A stretch of 64,000 bases of DNA from Amanita rubescens (lineage: Eukaryota > Basidiomycota > Agaricomycetes > Agaricales > Amanitaceae). The translations under genes and the position numbers were made by a program. Numbering within the stretch: position 1 is the stretch's first letter; each line of letters opens with the position of its first letter. Below are positions 1-11,200 of this stretch, one piece after another. The DNA lies in the NCBI GenBank assembly GCA_015039365.1, contig WION01000009.1, forward strand, positions 744,001-808,000, given 5' to 3'. Below the pieces are notes generated by a model that saw nothing but the letters and a program-made list of their open reading frames with translations, did no database searches and was not told where the DNA came from.

Positions 1-1623
1 CGATTAAAAGTATGCATCATTTCCCTTGCGCCTATCCAACTCACAGCGCAATGTAGTCTGTCTGATTATTGCCCTTCTACTGGCCGGATTGATTGTCGAT
101 CTTGGAGGGGGACCTAATCACGAGCGCATCGGTTTCAGGGTATGTCGACTTGTTCACGCCCTTAACTCACCGCTAGATAATCTCCAGTACTGGAAACACC
201 CAGGTCCTTTCAATCGTGCCGGTTTCGTGGAGAGCAATATCAACACAGACCGCTTTCTCGCATTTTTGTCCGTGATAGTCCTGGCCGCTTACTCGTACGG
301 GGGTATGGAGCTTGTCACCATGTGAGTAGGAATTTGTGTTTGTCAAGTTGATTCGTCCCAACTGGTGTAGTGCTGCATCAGAAACAGAAAATCCTCGCCG
401 GAACATCGCCAAGGCCGTGAATCGAGTCTTCTACAGGATCGCAGTATTCTATGTAAGAATCCACGCGATCCCCAATCTCGACGCCATGTTGATCTACCAG
501 CAGATCCTTGGCATCATAATGGTTGGAATGCTCGTCAGTCATGACAACCCAAATCTCCTACAGAGTACGTTGCATTAATCCATAAGATACATGCAATGAT
601 CTAATTGATGCATTGAAGCTAACGGAACAGCAGCTCAATCCCCATTTGTGATCGCTTTTAATGCCGCCGGTATTAAAGGTCGGTCATTTACCTGAGTTCC
701 TGACAATCACCTGTTCAAAAATTCAGTTTTCCCTCATATCATCAATGCCTGCATTTTCACGAGCGCCTTCTCCGCTGGAAACAGTTTCCTTTTTGCTGCT
801 TCACGAATTCTATACGGCCTCGCTCTCCATGGACAAGCTCAGGGATTTTCACGTACTGCACCAGGAATGGTCTTCCGATTGTTGCTATCTTATTTACTGT
901 AAGTGCTCCAAGGTATGTATAAGGAGACAAATGCTCATTATCGTTATCCAGTCCTGCTTTTCACTCTTGTCGTTCATGGGCATTAAAAGCGGCTCTGAAA
1001 CAGTATTACAGTAACAATTTTTTAAAACCTCTAGAGTCGTTTGCTTAACAAGGTTGTAGCTGGCTAATCAGCTTTGGAGCAACTACTGGATTCATTGCAT
1101 GGTTTTCAATGAATATAACATACTTATGCTGGGGTAAGTCTGTCTGAATATTGTCGACAGCATTCCCTTATTAGTAACGCATAGGACGGGGAATGTTAGC
1201 CCAAGGATTTGACCTCAAAAAGAATGCCTACTATAACCGCCTCCAACCATACATTGCTTACTGGGGTGCTTTCTGGAGCCTTTTATTCGTCCTCATCAAC
1301 GGATTCGAAGTCTTTTTCAAATGGAATGTGTCGGATTTCCTGAGTGACTGTGAGTATCAAGAGATGACGTTCGTATTTTACTGAAAAGCCTCCTTAGATA
1401 TCAACATTCCTATCTTCATTTCATTGTATCTGCTTCGGAAAATCTGGAAGCGTACATCAATCTGGAAGTTGGAGGAAATGGACCTCGTAACGGTGCGCTC
1501 ATGATATGTTGATTCTATTTTTTTCTAACCTTGAGGTAGGGAATACCATCAATCGAAGAAACTGAAACGCCGGAGGAGCCTCCAAGAAACATCTGGGAGA
1601 GGATTGCTGACATCCTCTTCTAA
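1..1623 (+). pseudogene. Amino acid permease (AAT family), 3' part, frameshifted, cut by window start
   Basis: This is the downstream part of an APC-superfamily amino acid transporter of the fungal AAT/YAT type, a plasma-membrane proton-coupled importer. The window starts at an exon end, so the N-terminal half lies outside. Readable exons encode a transmembrane piece (IALLLAGLIVDLGGGP), the family segment PGPFNRAGF, ASETENPRRNIAKAVNRVFY, FPHIINACIFTSAFSAGN, and the C-terminal loop GFDLKKNAYYNRLQPYIAYW ending at a TAA at 1621-1623. Exon order and introns match the intact paralogue at 3441-6203. Between about 832 and 861 the exon following LYGLAL has 29 bases where the paralogue has 30, which breaks the frame. 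I infer a pseudogene or an allele in decay; a sequencing error is the alternative. Confidence 0.75.
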
Positions 1624-1821
1624 TTGTTTCACCGAATTTCATGTATATAATCTATGTATATGCACATGTACGAAACAGTGCAGGCTGGGGTCAAACGTTA
1701 ATCCTAAATACCACCAGCCGTCGCGGGCCCGGCGGGACAACCGGGAAATGACCGAGATTCCGTCACGTCCCCGTCCGGATCCGACAACCCATCGACATCC
1801 CTGTTGACGTCCTGGATTGTC

Positions 1822-2211
1822 CTAGGATTTGACCTCAAACAGAATCCTTACCACAACCGCTTGCCGACATACACGGCTTACCGGGGTGCTTTCTGGGCCC
1901 TATTATTCATCCTCATTAACGGATTCAAAGTCTTCTTTAAATGGGATGTCTCCGATTTCCTGACTGCCCCAGTGATGGATGCTCATATTTTACTGACCAG
2001 CGTGAGTCGTTAGATATCAACACTCTTATCTGTATTTATTCCGGAAAACCTGGGAGCGTACGTCTGTCTGGAAGTGACTCTGGATCTCGTAACGGTGCGT
2101 TAATAATAGGATGTTTCTAAGGTTGCGATAGGGAATATCATCATTCGAAGAAACTGAATCGCCAGAAGAGCCTCCGAGAAACGAGGACCGCCGCCTGATA
2201 TCATCTTCTAA
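1822..2211 (+). pseudogene. Amino acid permease 3'-exon fragment
   Basis: This is a partial third copy of the same permease. It begins at the exon encoding LGFDLKQNPYHNRL and carries YTAYRGAFWALLFILINGFK and VFFKWDVSDFLT, then a degraded final exon and a TAA at 2209-2211. Nothing upstream of this exon is present, so it cannot encode a transporter. It lies about 200 bp after the end of the first copy and 1.2 kb before the intact gene, as expected for an unequal-exchange remnant in a tandem array. Confidence 0.7.
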
Positions 2212-3440
2212 GGCACGTTATTTCCAATATCGGTGGTGGTTCCACTCCTAGGACGCCATATTACTATTTTTCAGTGCAAATGGAGTCGGACTTGGTAGTG
2301 TTTTGTAAACCCCTTATTATATCCGGAATGAAAATCTAATCAACGCGTGTGCCAACACAGCCCACTATGTTGTTCAAGACCTTGAGTTTTAAATATTGCC
2401 GTTATCATATGATTATGTCAGGCTTGACTGTGCCAAGGTGTAGTCTATTTTTTTCGCGACTGCTGCTAACTGCTGTGCTTCTGTGACGTCTTGGACGGGA
2501 CAACCGGGAAGTAAGTAACCTATCTCCGACCATCTGTAGCATTGCAAGAACCCGTATCCGCGCTGTCACCCTTGATCTATGTAATGATGGAGCGGACCAT
2601 CCTGTCACCGCCAAAGCTGTCTCCTCGTGCCATCAATGCAGGCACGTCCACGTCGCCAACGTCTCACCTTGAGCCTTGCTCCGAGATTTACACGTGGTCA
2701 AGATTTCCATTGCTCCGCAATAGCTGTATATGTAGGTTGAGCTCACATGGGCGCCCAACTGGAAATTTTACTTATATTAAACCTTCTATGGCAGCGCTCA
2801 TTCTATTCTATGTACTACTAGAGGAGGAGTTGTACCTTGACGGGAACTACTTTAGGTATGACGTGTCCATGTCACCCATCTAGCGGATAACAGCCTAACG
2901 ACAAAACAGTAGTCTACTAGCTACCAATATCATAGATATCATTTCGGAACATTTTCTTCATTGTCCATGGTTAGAGTCGTCACCTCGAACAACAGTAGCG
3001 CAAAAGGACTAGTGATTGGTACGAAACGTTATTCATATGCGGAAGGAACGTAATGGGTGATGGTGTGCTAAAATATGCTGTGAAGAATCTAACGACATAC
3101 TCATCTTTCGAAGTGGCTACCATGACCAGGAAATGGAATAAACCCTTATGGAAACTACGATCTGGATTCCGAATCGCCACACTTGTGGCTACTACACTGA
3201 CACCATGTGGAATCCGGGCTTCAGCACTCAGTCGAACGACTCAATAAGACTGATACGATCACCTTCACCCCTGGCTCTATAATTGAATTTGCTCACACGA
3301 ACTTGAATTGATAGTCACTATAACTCCCTTTACCCTTATCTGGCACCAAAGGTTCGTCACATGCAGCTGTTTCCCTTTTATATTAAGTATCGACAATATA
3401 ATGCTTCCTCCCTCTCTGTTCCATCGCTTCCCTTGCAAGC
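2212..3440. other. Intergenic region upstream of the intact permease
   Basis: I see no convincing gene here. Short open frames exist on both strands but none resembles a known family or shows a clean exon chain. The string gggacaaccgggaa occurs both near 1735 and near 2497, which suggests that a short segment was copied within the array. The promoter of the downstream permease should lie in the last few hundred bases. Confidence 0.5.
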
Positions 3441-6203
3441 ATGTCGGACGAGGAAAAGAAATATACCTTCGCCGAAAAGTCGGTTGAAGACGGTGATCAA
3501 GTCTATGGCTCCCGCACAGCCATTGACAGGTAGGACTGGTATTTGCCCTGTATGTTGATCTCATGGGGATGGTCGCAGGCAAAACCTCGATGTGCACGAG
3601 CTTGACCATGTCCAGCGTCGCCTGAAGCAAAGACATGTGCAGATGTGAGTTTTCTGCGATCTTTGCGGAATTGCATTTTGACCAGGTGTCTAGGATTGCC
3701 GTAAGTTGAGTTTACCCCCCTTGCTTATTCGCCATTAAGCAGAGAGCAGATCGCCGGTACTATCGGAACTGGTCTGTTCCTCGGTTCAGGAGGAGCTTTG
3801 GCATCTGCAGGTCCTCTAGGGGCTCTGATAGCTTATATGTTGGTGGGAACCGTCGCCTATTCGTGAGTTGACGAAATTTTGTCTTCAAGCCTACTCATGC
3901 CTTCGGAAGGACACTATGCTCAGTCGGAGAGATGACAACATGGGCTCCTGTGTCAGGAACTTTCCCTCACTTTGGTAAGCGTCATTTACTCGACTAATTG
4001 CGAATTGATGCCCACATTTTGTAGCTGCCCGTTGGGTTGATCCTGCTTTTGGTTTTGCAGTTGGTTGGGTAAGCAGTCAGCGAGTTCTGGGAAGATTTTC
4101 ACTCACCAGGGATTGCAGAATTATTTCTACACGCAGGCGTACGTGTGTAGACCATGTGATAATGTTCGTGACTGAACAGTCTGTCATCAGAGTCTCGACA
4201 CCCGTGGAAATATCAGCTGCCGTGGTCCTGTTAAGCTTCTGGGACACCAATGTACGTTCCTAACTTCCCCTTGATTTTCGCGTGATAACGCTATTTCAAG
4301 CTCAAGCATGTACCGGCATACACTATCGTGAGTTCCCATTTCATTTCAATAGCTCCGTCCGCTAATCAATACGAAGGTTCTATGCCTAGCGATCTGTAGT
4401 ATTAATATCCTTGGCGTAAAGTATGATTCTTGATTCAAGTTCTCACGTCAATCATTCTGAGAGACATACTATTCTAGGTACTTTGGAGAAGGTGAAGCGA
4501 AGTTTTCTATTTTCTTAATACTCGCTTATATCCGACCCAGCCGAGTTCTACTTTTCGCTAATAAAAAGTGTGTACCGCGTTCTTCGCACCTATCCAACTC
4601 ACGGTGCAACTTAGTCACTCTGATTATTGCTCTTCTACTGTCTGGGTTGATAATCGATCTCGGAGGGGGGCCTAGTCATGAACGCACAGGTTTCAGGGTA
4701 TGTCGACTTGTGTCATCCACTCGACTCACAAAACTCACAAAACGGTGATATGAACCAGTTCTGGAAAAATCCAGGTGCCTTCAACCGTGCCGGTCTCGTG
4801 AGCAATCTCAACACGGACCGCTTCTTGGCATTTTTGTCTGTGCTCGTTCAGGCTTCTTTCTCGTACCAGGGAGTGGAGCTTGTCGCCATGTGAGTACAAA
4901 TAAGTATTTGATGTGATTTTTCCCAATTGGCGTAGTGCTGCGTCAGAAACAGAAAATCCTCGCCGGAACATCTCCAAGGCCGTGCGTCGTGTCTTTTACC
5001 GGATTGCAGTATTCTATGTAAGCAAAAATCCATGAGATCGCCAATTAACGTGATACTCATCTATCAACAGGTTCTTGGCATTTTAATGATTGGAATGCTC
5101 GTCAGTTATGCTGACCCGGAGCTCCTGCGGGGTGTGTTGTATTACTTCCATAAAATACAACTGGTGATTTAATCGATGCTCTGAAGCCACCGGAACTGCT
5201 GCCCAATCACCATTTGTGATCGCTTTTAATAATGCTGGTGTTAAAGGTTGGTATCCGCTCCAAGTTTTTCATAATCGCCTAATGTTTATAATTTCAGTGT
5301 TCCCGCATATTATCAATGCTTGCATTTTTACGAGTGCCTTCTCCGCTGGGAACAGTTTCCTCTTCTGTGGTTCACGAATTCTCTACGGTCTTGCTCTCCG
5401 TGGACAGGCTCCAAAGATTTTAGCGTACTGCACCAGGAATGGTCTTCCAATTTTTTCTGTCTTAGTCACTGTAAGCGTACCGCCAGCTACAAGCGGTATG
5501 GCTACTCACTCCTGTTGTACAGTCCTGCTTCGCATTCTTGTCGTTCATGAGTGTTTCGAGCGGCGGTGAAACAGCATTCAAGTAATTATTTTCCAAAATT
5601 CCTACCTTTGGAACTCCGTCACTTAATGCGCTCATAGCTGGCTCGTCAGTCTTGGAACAACAGCTGGATACTTTGGATGGTTTGCAATCAATGTTACATA
5701 CATACGCTGGCGTAAGCTCTTCAGAAGGTTTCCCATTGCTTTTTCTTACAAGTATGGCTTGCTTAGGGCAGGGAATGTTGGTCCAAGGATTTGACCTCAA
5801 AAAGAATATCTACAACAACCGGTTCCAACCATACGTTGCTTACTGGGGTGCCTTCTGGAACGCCGTATTCATCCTCGTTAACGGATTCAAGGTCTTCTTT
5901 GTATGGAATACCACGAACTTCCTGACTTCCTGTGAGTATCAGTGTTATTCGTTCATATTTTACTGAGGTTTCGTCAGATATCAGTATTCCTATCTTCTTC
6001 TCATTTTACATATTCTGGAAAATATACAAGCGTACATCGTTTTGGAAAGCGGAGGAAATGGATCTTACCACGGTACGCTTACGATATGCTCGTGATGGTT
6101 GCACCTAATCTGGTAATAGGGAATCCCGACAATCGAAGAAACTGAAATGCCTGTGGAGCCTCCAAGGAATATCTGGGAGAAGACCGCGGAGCTTCTCTTC
6201 TAG
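3441..6203 (+). CDS. Amino acid permease, AAT family (intact copy)
   Basis: The product is a 12-TM amino acid/proton symporter of the APC superfamily (AA_permease type), expected in the plasma membrane. The start ATG at 3441 opens MSDEEKKYTFAEKSVEDGDQ, a hydrophilic cytosolic tail. The signature of TM1 follows in IAGTIGTGLFLGSGGALASA, then EMTTWAPVSGTFPHF, TPVEISAAVVLLSFW, ASETENPRRNISKAVRRVFY, ACIFTSAFSAGNSFL and the C-terminal loop GFDLKKNIYNNRFQPYVAYW. The reading needs about 14 short introns, including a very short exon near 4541-4567 that encodes EFYFSLIK. The frame stays open to TAG at 6201-6203. Substrate specificity cannot be read from the sequence. It is the only complete member of the three-copy array and converges on the methyltransferase gene, with about 100 bp between stops. 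Confidence 0.88.
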
Positions 6204-6305
6204 TACTTTTTCTTTGTCAATTTTTCATCGAATTTCATTGTGTATAGTTAGTATTAAGTATGAGAAACGGGTAGTTTGGCGTCTAACTTTAAGCTTATAC
6301 CCACA

Positions 6306-7876
6306 TTATATTTTACGAAATTTGCCCTGCATCCATACGCGATACATTTTAAGCTGTCGTTTTCTATTAACGATTAGCCGGCGGTCTACCCCAAGCTGTT
6401 CAATGACAAATGGTGGCTGAGAGGGAAAGTTCCCAAATGGGGTTGGGGGATGTACCAAAACAGGCGTTGTCGGGTATGGTGGCGTTTCCTTGGCAGGTAG
6501 GGATGCTAAGCATGGCGATTCGAGGCTTTCCGCTGGGGCAACTATTTCTGGCGACGAAAAATCACCATCAACGTTACCCTCTCCACCGCAATCAACAACG
6601 TCAGGATGTCCGGTGTCTTGAGGTGGTGCTCTGGACCCCGTGAAAATAACCGCGAGTTCGTCTAGAGGTTCAGGGTCAAGTACCGCATTAGTACTGATGC
6701 TATGCTGACTAACCTAACTCAAAGAAGTATACTCGGGTCTTGTCTCCTCGGATGTAGAAGTTGTCTTCAAGAAGACGACCTGATTTGAATCTTACTTGAG
6801 TCAAATCGTGGCGGCCGTAATCACGGAGGACGACGAGTCCGCCTGGTTTCAGCATCTAAGGTTAATAGTAAGCATTCGCAATGATTGAGTAAAATTTTAG
6901 TAATGAAGCAAGATCCTGACACGGTGAATGTTGTTGACTGCGCGTGCCCATTCTTCCGGATGGAGCGCACTGAGAACGAAAACCAGGATAGCAATATCAA
7001 CGGTGCCTGGTTCTAATCCAGGGGGAAGGCCATCTGGAGAAGTTAAATCCCAGACAGATGCATGAATTGTGCCGACTGGAGGTGATGTATATAAGGGGTT
7101 GTGCTGTGATGTGATATGAGCAATTGAAACCTTCGCTAAAGTACTTCCGCAGACCTGCACGAGTTTGACAGCATGGCTAGAGAAATCATATGCATGGAGG
7201 GATAGTTTCGGATTCTGATTGGAAGACAAGAGAGGAAAGACTGAGTTTCCAGCACCTTGTGAAGATAAGGCGATGCGCCACTCGTTGATTGATATGACGA
7301 CTTACCGCAGCCGATCTCGACTATTGTTATCGGTCCAGCCTAACTATCCTCTTATCGAGTTCATCGGAAGGAGATGGCAATGAGTATACCTCCGGTTGAG
7401 TAGCGGAAACAAGTTCCTTGAATTCGTTGTGCAACCTACAAGCATGTTTCATTATTATTCGATCTGTACAACAGTAGATAATCGCACCATTTGCGATTAC
7501 GGAAGAAATTGGCTGCATTGTTTTTGTAAAAGTTGTCCCTAATGGCATAGTCGGTTTAAAGGACGAACGATCGAATGAAAAATCGCACCAGTACTTTGCA
7601 GGTTTCTCATTATACTTTACCTTTTCGTCATCGGGCACTGGTGCTCCCTTTTGCCTCGCCAACGACGCTGCGATGATTTCTGCTTGATCTTCGGGGGGTG
7701 GAACGTGATCCCATGCGTTATGTGCCCAGACATCGTCCTCGTCAGTGAGAAATCTTTATGACAAGGCTTTCAGTGACTGACTCGACCGAGGCTGCAGATA
7801 TGACATACCGTGATCCAAAAGGTGGGTCTTCTGCCCCTACTTCGTGCACGGACGACGTGATTTTCTTCGTTTCCAT
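6306..7876 (-). CDS. tRNA (cytosine-32 N3) methyltransferase, Trm140/METTL2-like
   Basis: This is a class I SAM-dependent methyltransferase of the Trm140/METTL2/6/8 family, which makes m3C32 in tRNA-Thr and tRNA-Ser. The start at 7876 gives [10 protein letters not shown], and the next exon carries the family region [19 protein letters not shown] and KPAKYWCDF. Motif I is [15 protein letters not shown], split by an intron near 7300. Motif II follows as [16 protein letters not shown], then [20 protein letters not shown] and [20 protein letters not shown]. The C-terminus [19 protein letters not shown] is diagnostic. A proline-rich insert of about 70 residues precedes it. The gene is divergent from the Rho exchange factor, with 350 bp between starts. 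There is no actin-binding extension like that of budding-yeast Abp140. Confidence 0.88.
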
Positions 7877-8225
7877 TGTTCGACTAGCACATCAGGAATG
7901 ATACGGCCGTTCCTCACTATTGGCTACGTTCAGGACAGAATTTGGGCGACAGCGCAAACATGTACAAAACGCTATCAAGAATCCGTTTCTGTCAGCGATG
8001 TTGGACGTTGCCTCTTCCCTCGCTCATCATCCTCACTGTTTTGCAAGGCGCCGCGCATCCACCGTGCTCCAGGCTAGTTCTTCGGTATATGATTTTGATT
8101 ATCTTGATTTGACTAGGCCGTGGGATTGCTGCAATATCTTAGCGGTGTATTAGTATTCTGGATCACTGGCGTCACCACACTTCACCCAATTTCATAATAT
8201 AATTTCCGAAAGTTTACACCTTATC
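7877..8225. promoter_or_regulatory. Shared divergent promoter region
   Basis: These 349 bp separate two divergent start codons, the tRNA methyltransferase (minus) and the Rho exchange factor (plus), so both promoters must lie here or in 5' exons. A 77-codon open frame crosses it but has no recognisable similarity. I see no clear TATA box. Confidence 0.45.
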
Positions 8226-11200
8226 ATGTACCACGAGTTCCCAGCAGAAGGCGTGAATGGTAGCAGTTCAAGCCGATCTCATTCTAGCTCTCCCAACCAT
8301 AGTGCGTTTCTTCATGATCTTGCTCGCTTACCTTGACCAACATTACTTAGGCATCGATGAACACAACACTCAGCGTCCCATTTCCGCATCGCAGAGAAGA
8401 TACAGACCCCTCCCCCCAATTCCCGGTGTTCGGCCGCATGGCTCGCCAATTCTATCCCGCCCTCGTACTGCTTCTTCCGTGGAGCCAATGATACCGGTGC
8501 CCAATCCTGTACTTTTTCCTCTCCATATATCAGCATCCATGGCAAGCTTGTCAGTCAGCTCCAGTGAAAAGACTGCAAAGCAGACCGACCATCCCAATGA
8601 TCTTCCTATTGGCGCTCTTCCTCCCAAGATACCCGGTCATAATCTACCCAACCCTTATGATCTGTCGCCAAGATCAGAATACAGTGCCATAGCGGCGCTG
8701 TACTCCCCACTAAATCTCACCCCCCAAGAGACGTCGTATCCGTTTTACACGCAGGCTGTAAATGGACCCCTTCTTTCACAATCACCTCCGTTATCCATAG
8801 GGAGCTCTCTGATGTCACCATGGGCTCGGTCTTCCCCCGAGTTTTCAGGCAGTACGCCTAACCATATCAACGCTATTCCCGCCTTGCCCGATGTTTTACC
8901 TTCCGATGAAAGCACTTTGTTTGAGCCAGGGCCAAGTCAGGTTCAACCCACTGTCGATGACTATACGAGAATTCTGCAGTCCGTTGGACAGTTTCCCTTG
9001 GAGAGTGCGCAGGACGATGACCAAAGCGCAAGATCATCATTGGAAGAGGATGATCCGATGCGATTTGTCGATTGGGCGTTGCTATCTCATATTGCTGTTC
9101 GCCTTCGAGATAGGGTCCCAAGAGGAACACACGTCAAGGGTAGTGTTCCTTACCCACGCGCCTTTACCGGTAGGGATATTGTGGTGAGTTCACACCACTC
9201 ACTATGGCAAGGTTTCAATCAATGACTGTTCTAGTCCGCGATACATTCTCAGATACAACGGGAGCTTGTCTTGCATCTTGGTGGTGCAGCCGAAGATCGC
9301 AGAGCGGCGTTGCATGTTGCGCGTAGCCTTCAAAGCCAGCTATTCTTTTATGAAGTTGAATGGAATAGTCGGACGTTGCAAGATGGAGTAGAAGATGTCT
9401 ATATGTTCCTGGATGATCAAGAGGGAGACAATACCCCGATGGAACGCGGAGAATTACCGACCGGCATCGTGACTTACCTGACCAGATGTTATTCTCCGGA
9501 TTGTGGTGGTGGATCATGTTACAGCTACAGCTGTCCGCGAAAGGTGACTGAGCCTGATACCCATCAATGGAACAGGTCGTATTAAGCTGTTCTAGAGTGC
9601 ATCACTCCTTCAACAGTTGCCCGATCCTTTGGAGGAGTTGTCTGGTCCTTCAGCAGATGCGTGGGCCGATAAAGTCCCGAGAGAGCTTATTGCATCCCTT
9701 CCAGAACGGGAAATCAAGCGCCAGACGTAGGTTTCAACTTTTCACGCCAAATGACCCTATCAACTCATTTCCCATTTAGAATTATACACACACTGATTAC
9801 GTCTGAAGAGCAATATATCAAAGATCTTGATATCATCGAGACCATTTTTATCAAGCCACTCCAGCGAGCCAATCCAGCCATTATATCGCCATTGGATCTA
9901 GAAGAATTCATCGACGAAGTATTTTACAATATCCTTGATCTTCGCGAGTGTAATAAGCGCCTGCTCGAGGTCTTGTATGTCCGTCAACGTGAACAAGGAC
10001 CTGTAATCGGGCGTATAGGCGACGTCTTCCTAGATGCTGCGACGGAATTCAGAATAGCTTATCCTACATATGTCGGTCATCATCCAAGAGCCGAGAAACG
10101 AGTGAAAGAGGAATTAGAGCGGAACTCGGAGTTTAGGCTATTCATTGAGGTTGGTTAATCGTTTTGATAAACTGATAGCCGTCTGAGGATGGCCTTCTAG
10201 AGATCCTCCTTTCAACGTTTACCCCGCTCAATGCAAGGGACGCGATTGCTCGATCTGAAGCACTATCTCAATCGCCCATCGGAACACCTTCAAAAATATC
10301 CTGTACTACTTGATGCGATCATCAACGAGACGCATAGGAGCAATCCGGATGGTGACTTCTTGCAGGAAGCTATTGATTCCATTAAGAGTCTTCAACAAGT
10401 CGCTCAGCTGGGGACATTCCAATCTGCGATGTGCAAAGGCTTCACCGCAAAATGGGAATGGAATGACCTCATTTCCCGAGAAATGATCAAAGGTCTTTCA
10501 AAGGAGGAAATCAGAAGACAATCGTGAGTGAGATGTTAGCTCTGAAAGGGTGTTTTTGATAACACCATTGCGTTACGCGCTTCAAGAATCATTTTTGAGC
10601 TCATCAAAGGGGAAATGGCCTACGTGAGAGATTTGGAAATAATGGAAACTGTACGCTGCCTATCACAAATCGGATATTAATCATTCTGTTCATACGGTAT
10701 CGATAGCTATTCGTGCAACCACTGCGGAACTCTGAGCCCTCAATTATCTCTCCCGACAGACTGGATCTATTTCTGCGCGATGTGTTCTGCAATTTTGCTG
10801 AACTGCATGCGCATCATAGGAAATTGCTCGATAAGCTTCATGAAATTCAACGCGATGAACATCCCCGTATTCGAAGTATAACTGCAGCACTGTTTGACGC
10901 TGCGCTTAACTTCCGGGATGCGTATATGGAATATATACCTAACTATCCTATCGCCGAACACAGAATAGATGATGAGATAACGCGCAATGCTCTTTTCAAG
11001 CACTTTTATGATGTACGTCCGCCATCTGCTTCTGTTGCATGACCTATCTATCTTTGTCGTATAGCAATGCCTAAAGCATCCTGAAGCTAGGCGTCTTGAT
11101 ATCAAAAGCTTCATTAATCGTCCTATACCTCGGTTACTACGTTACGAACTGCTCCTGCGAGGTATCTTGGAGGAAACCAACCACATGCATGATGATCGAG

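Noticed and set aside
7920..8153. 77-codon plus-strand frame between the divergent methyltransferase and Rho exchange factor genes
   Set aside because: It is short, has no motif, and occupies the only space for two promoters.
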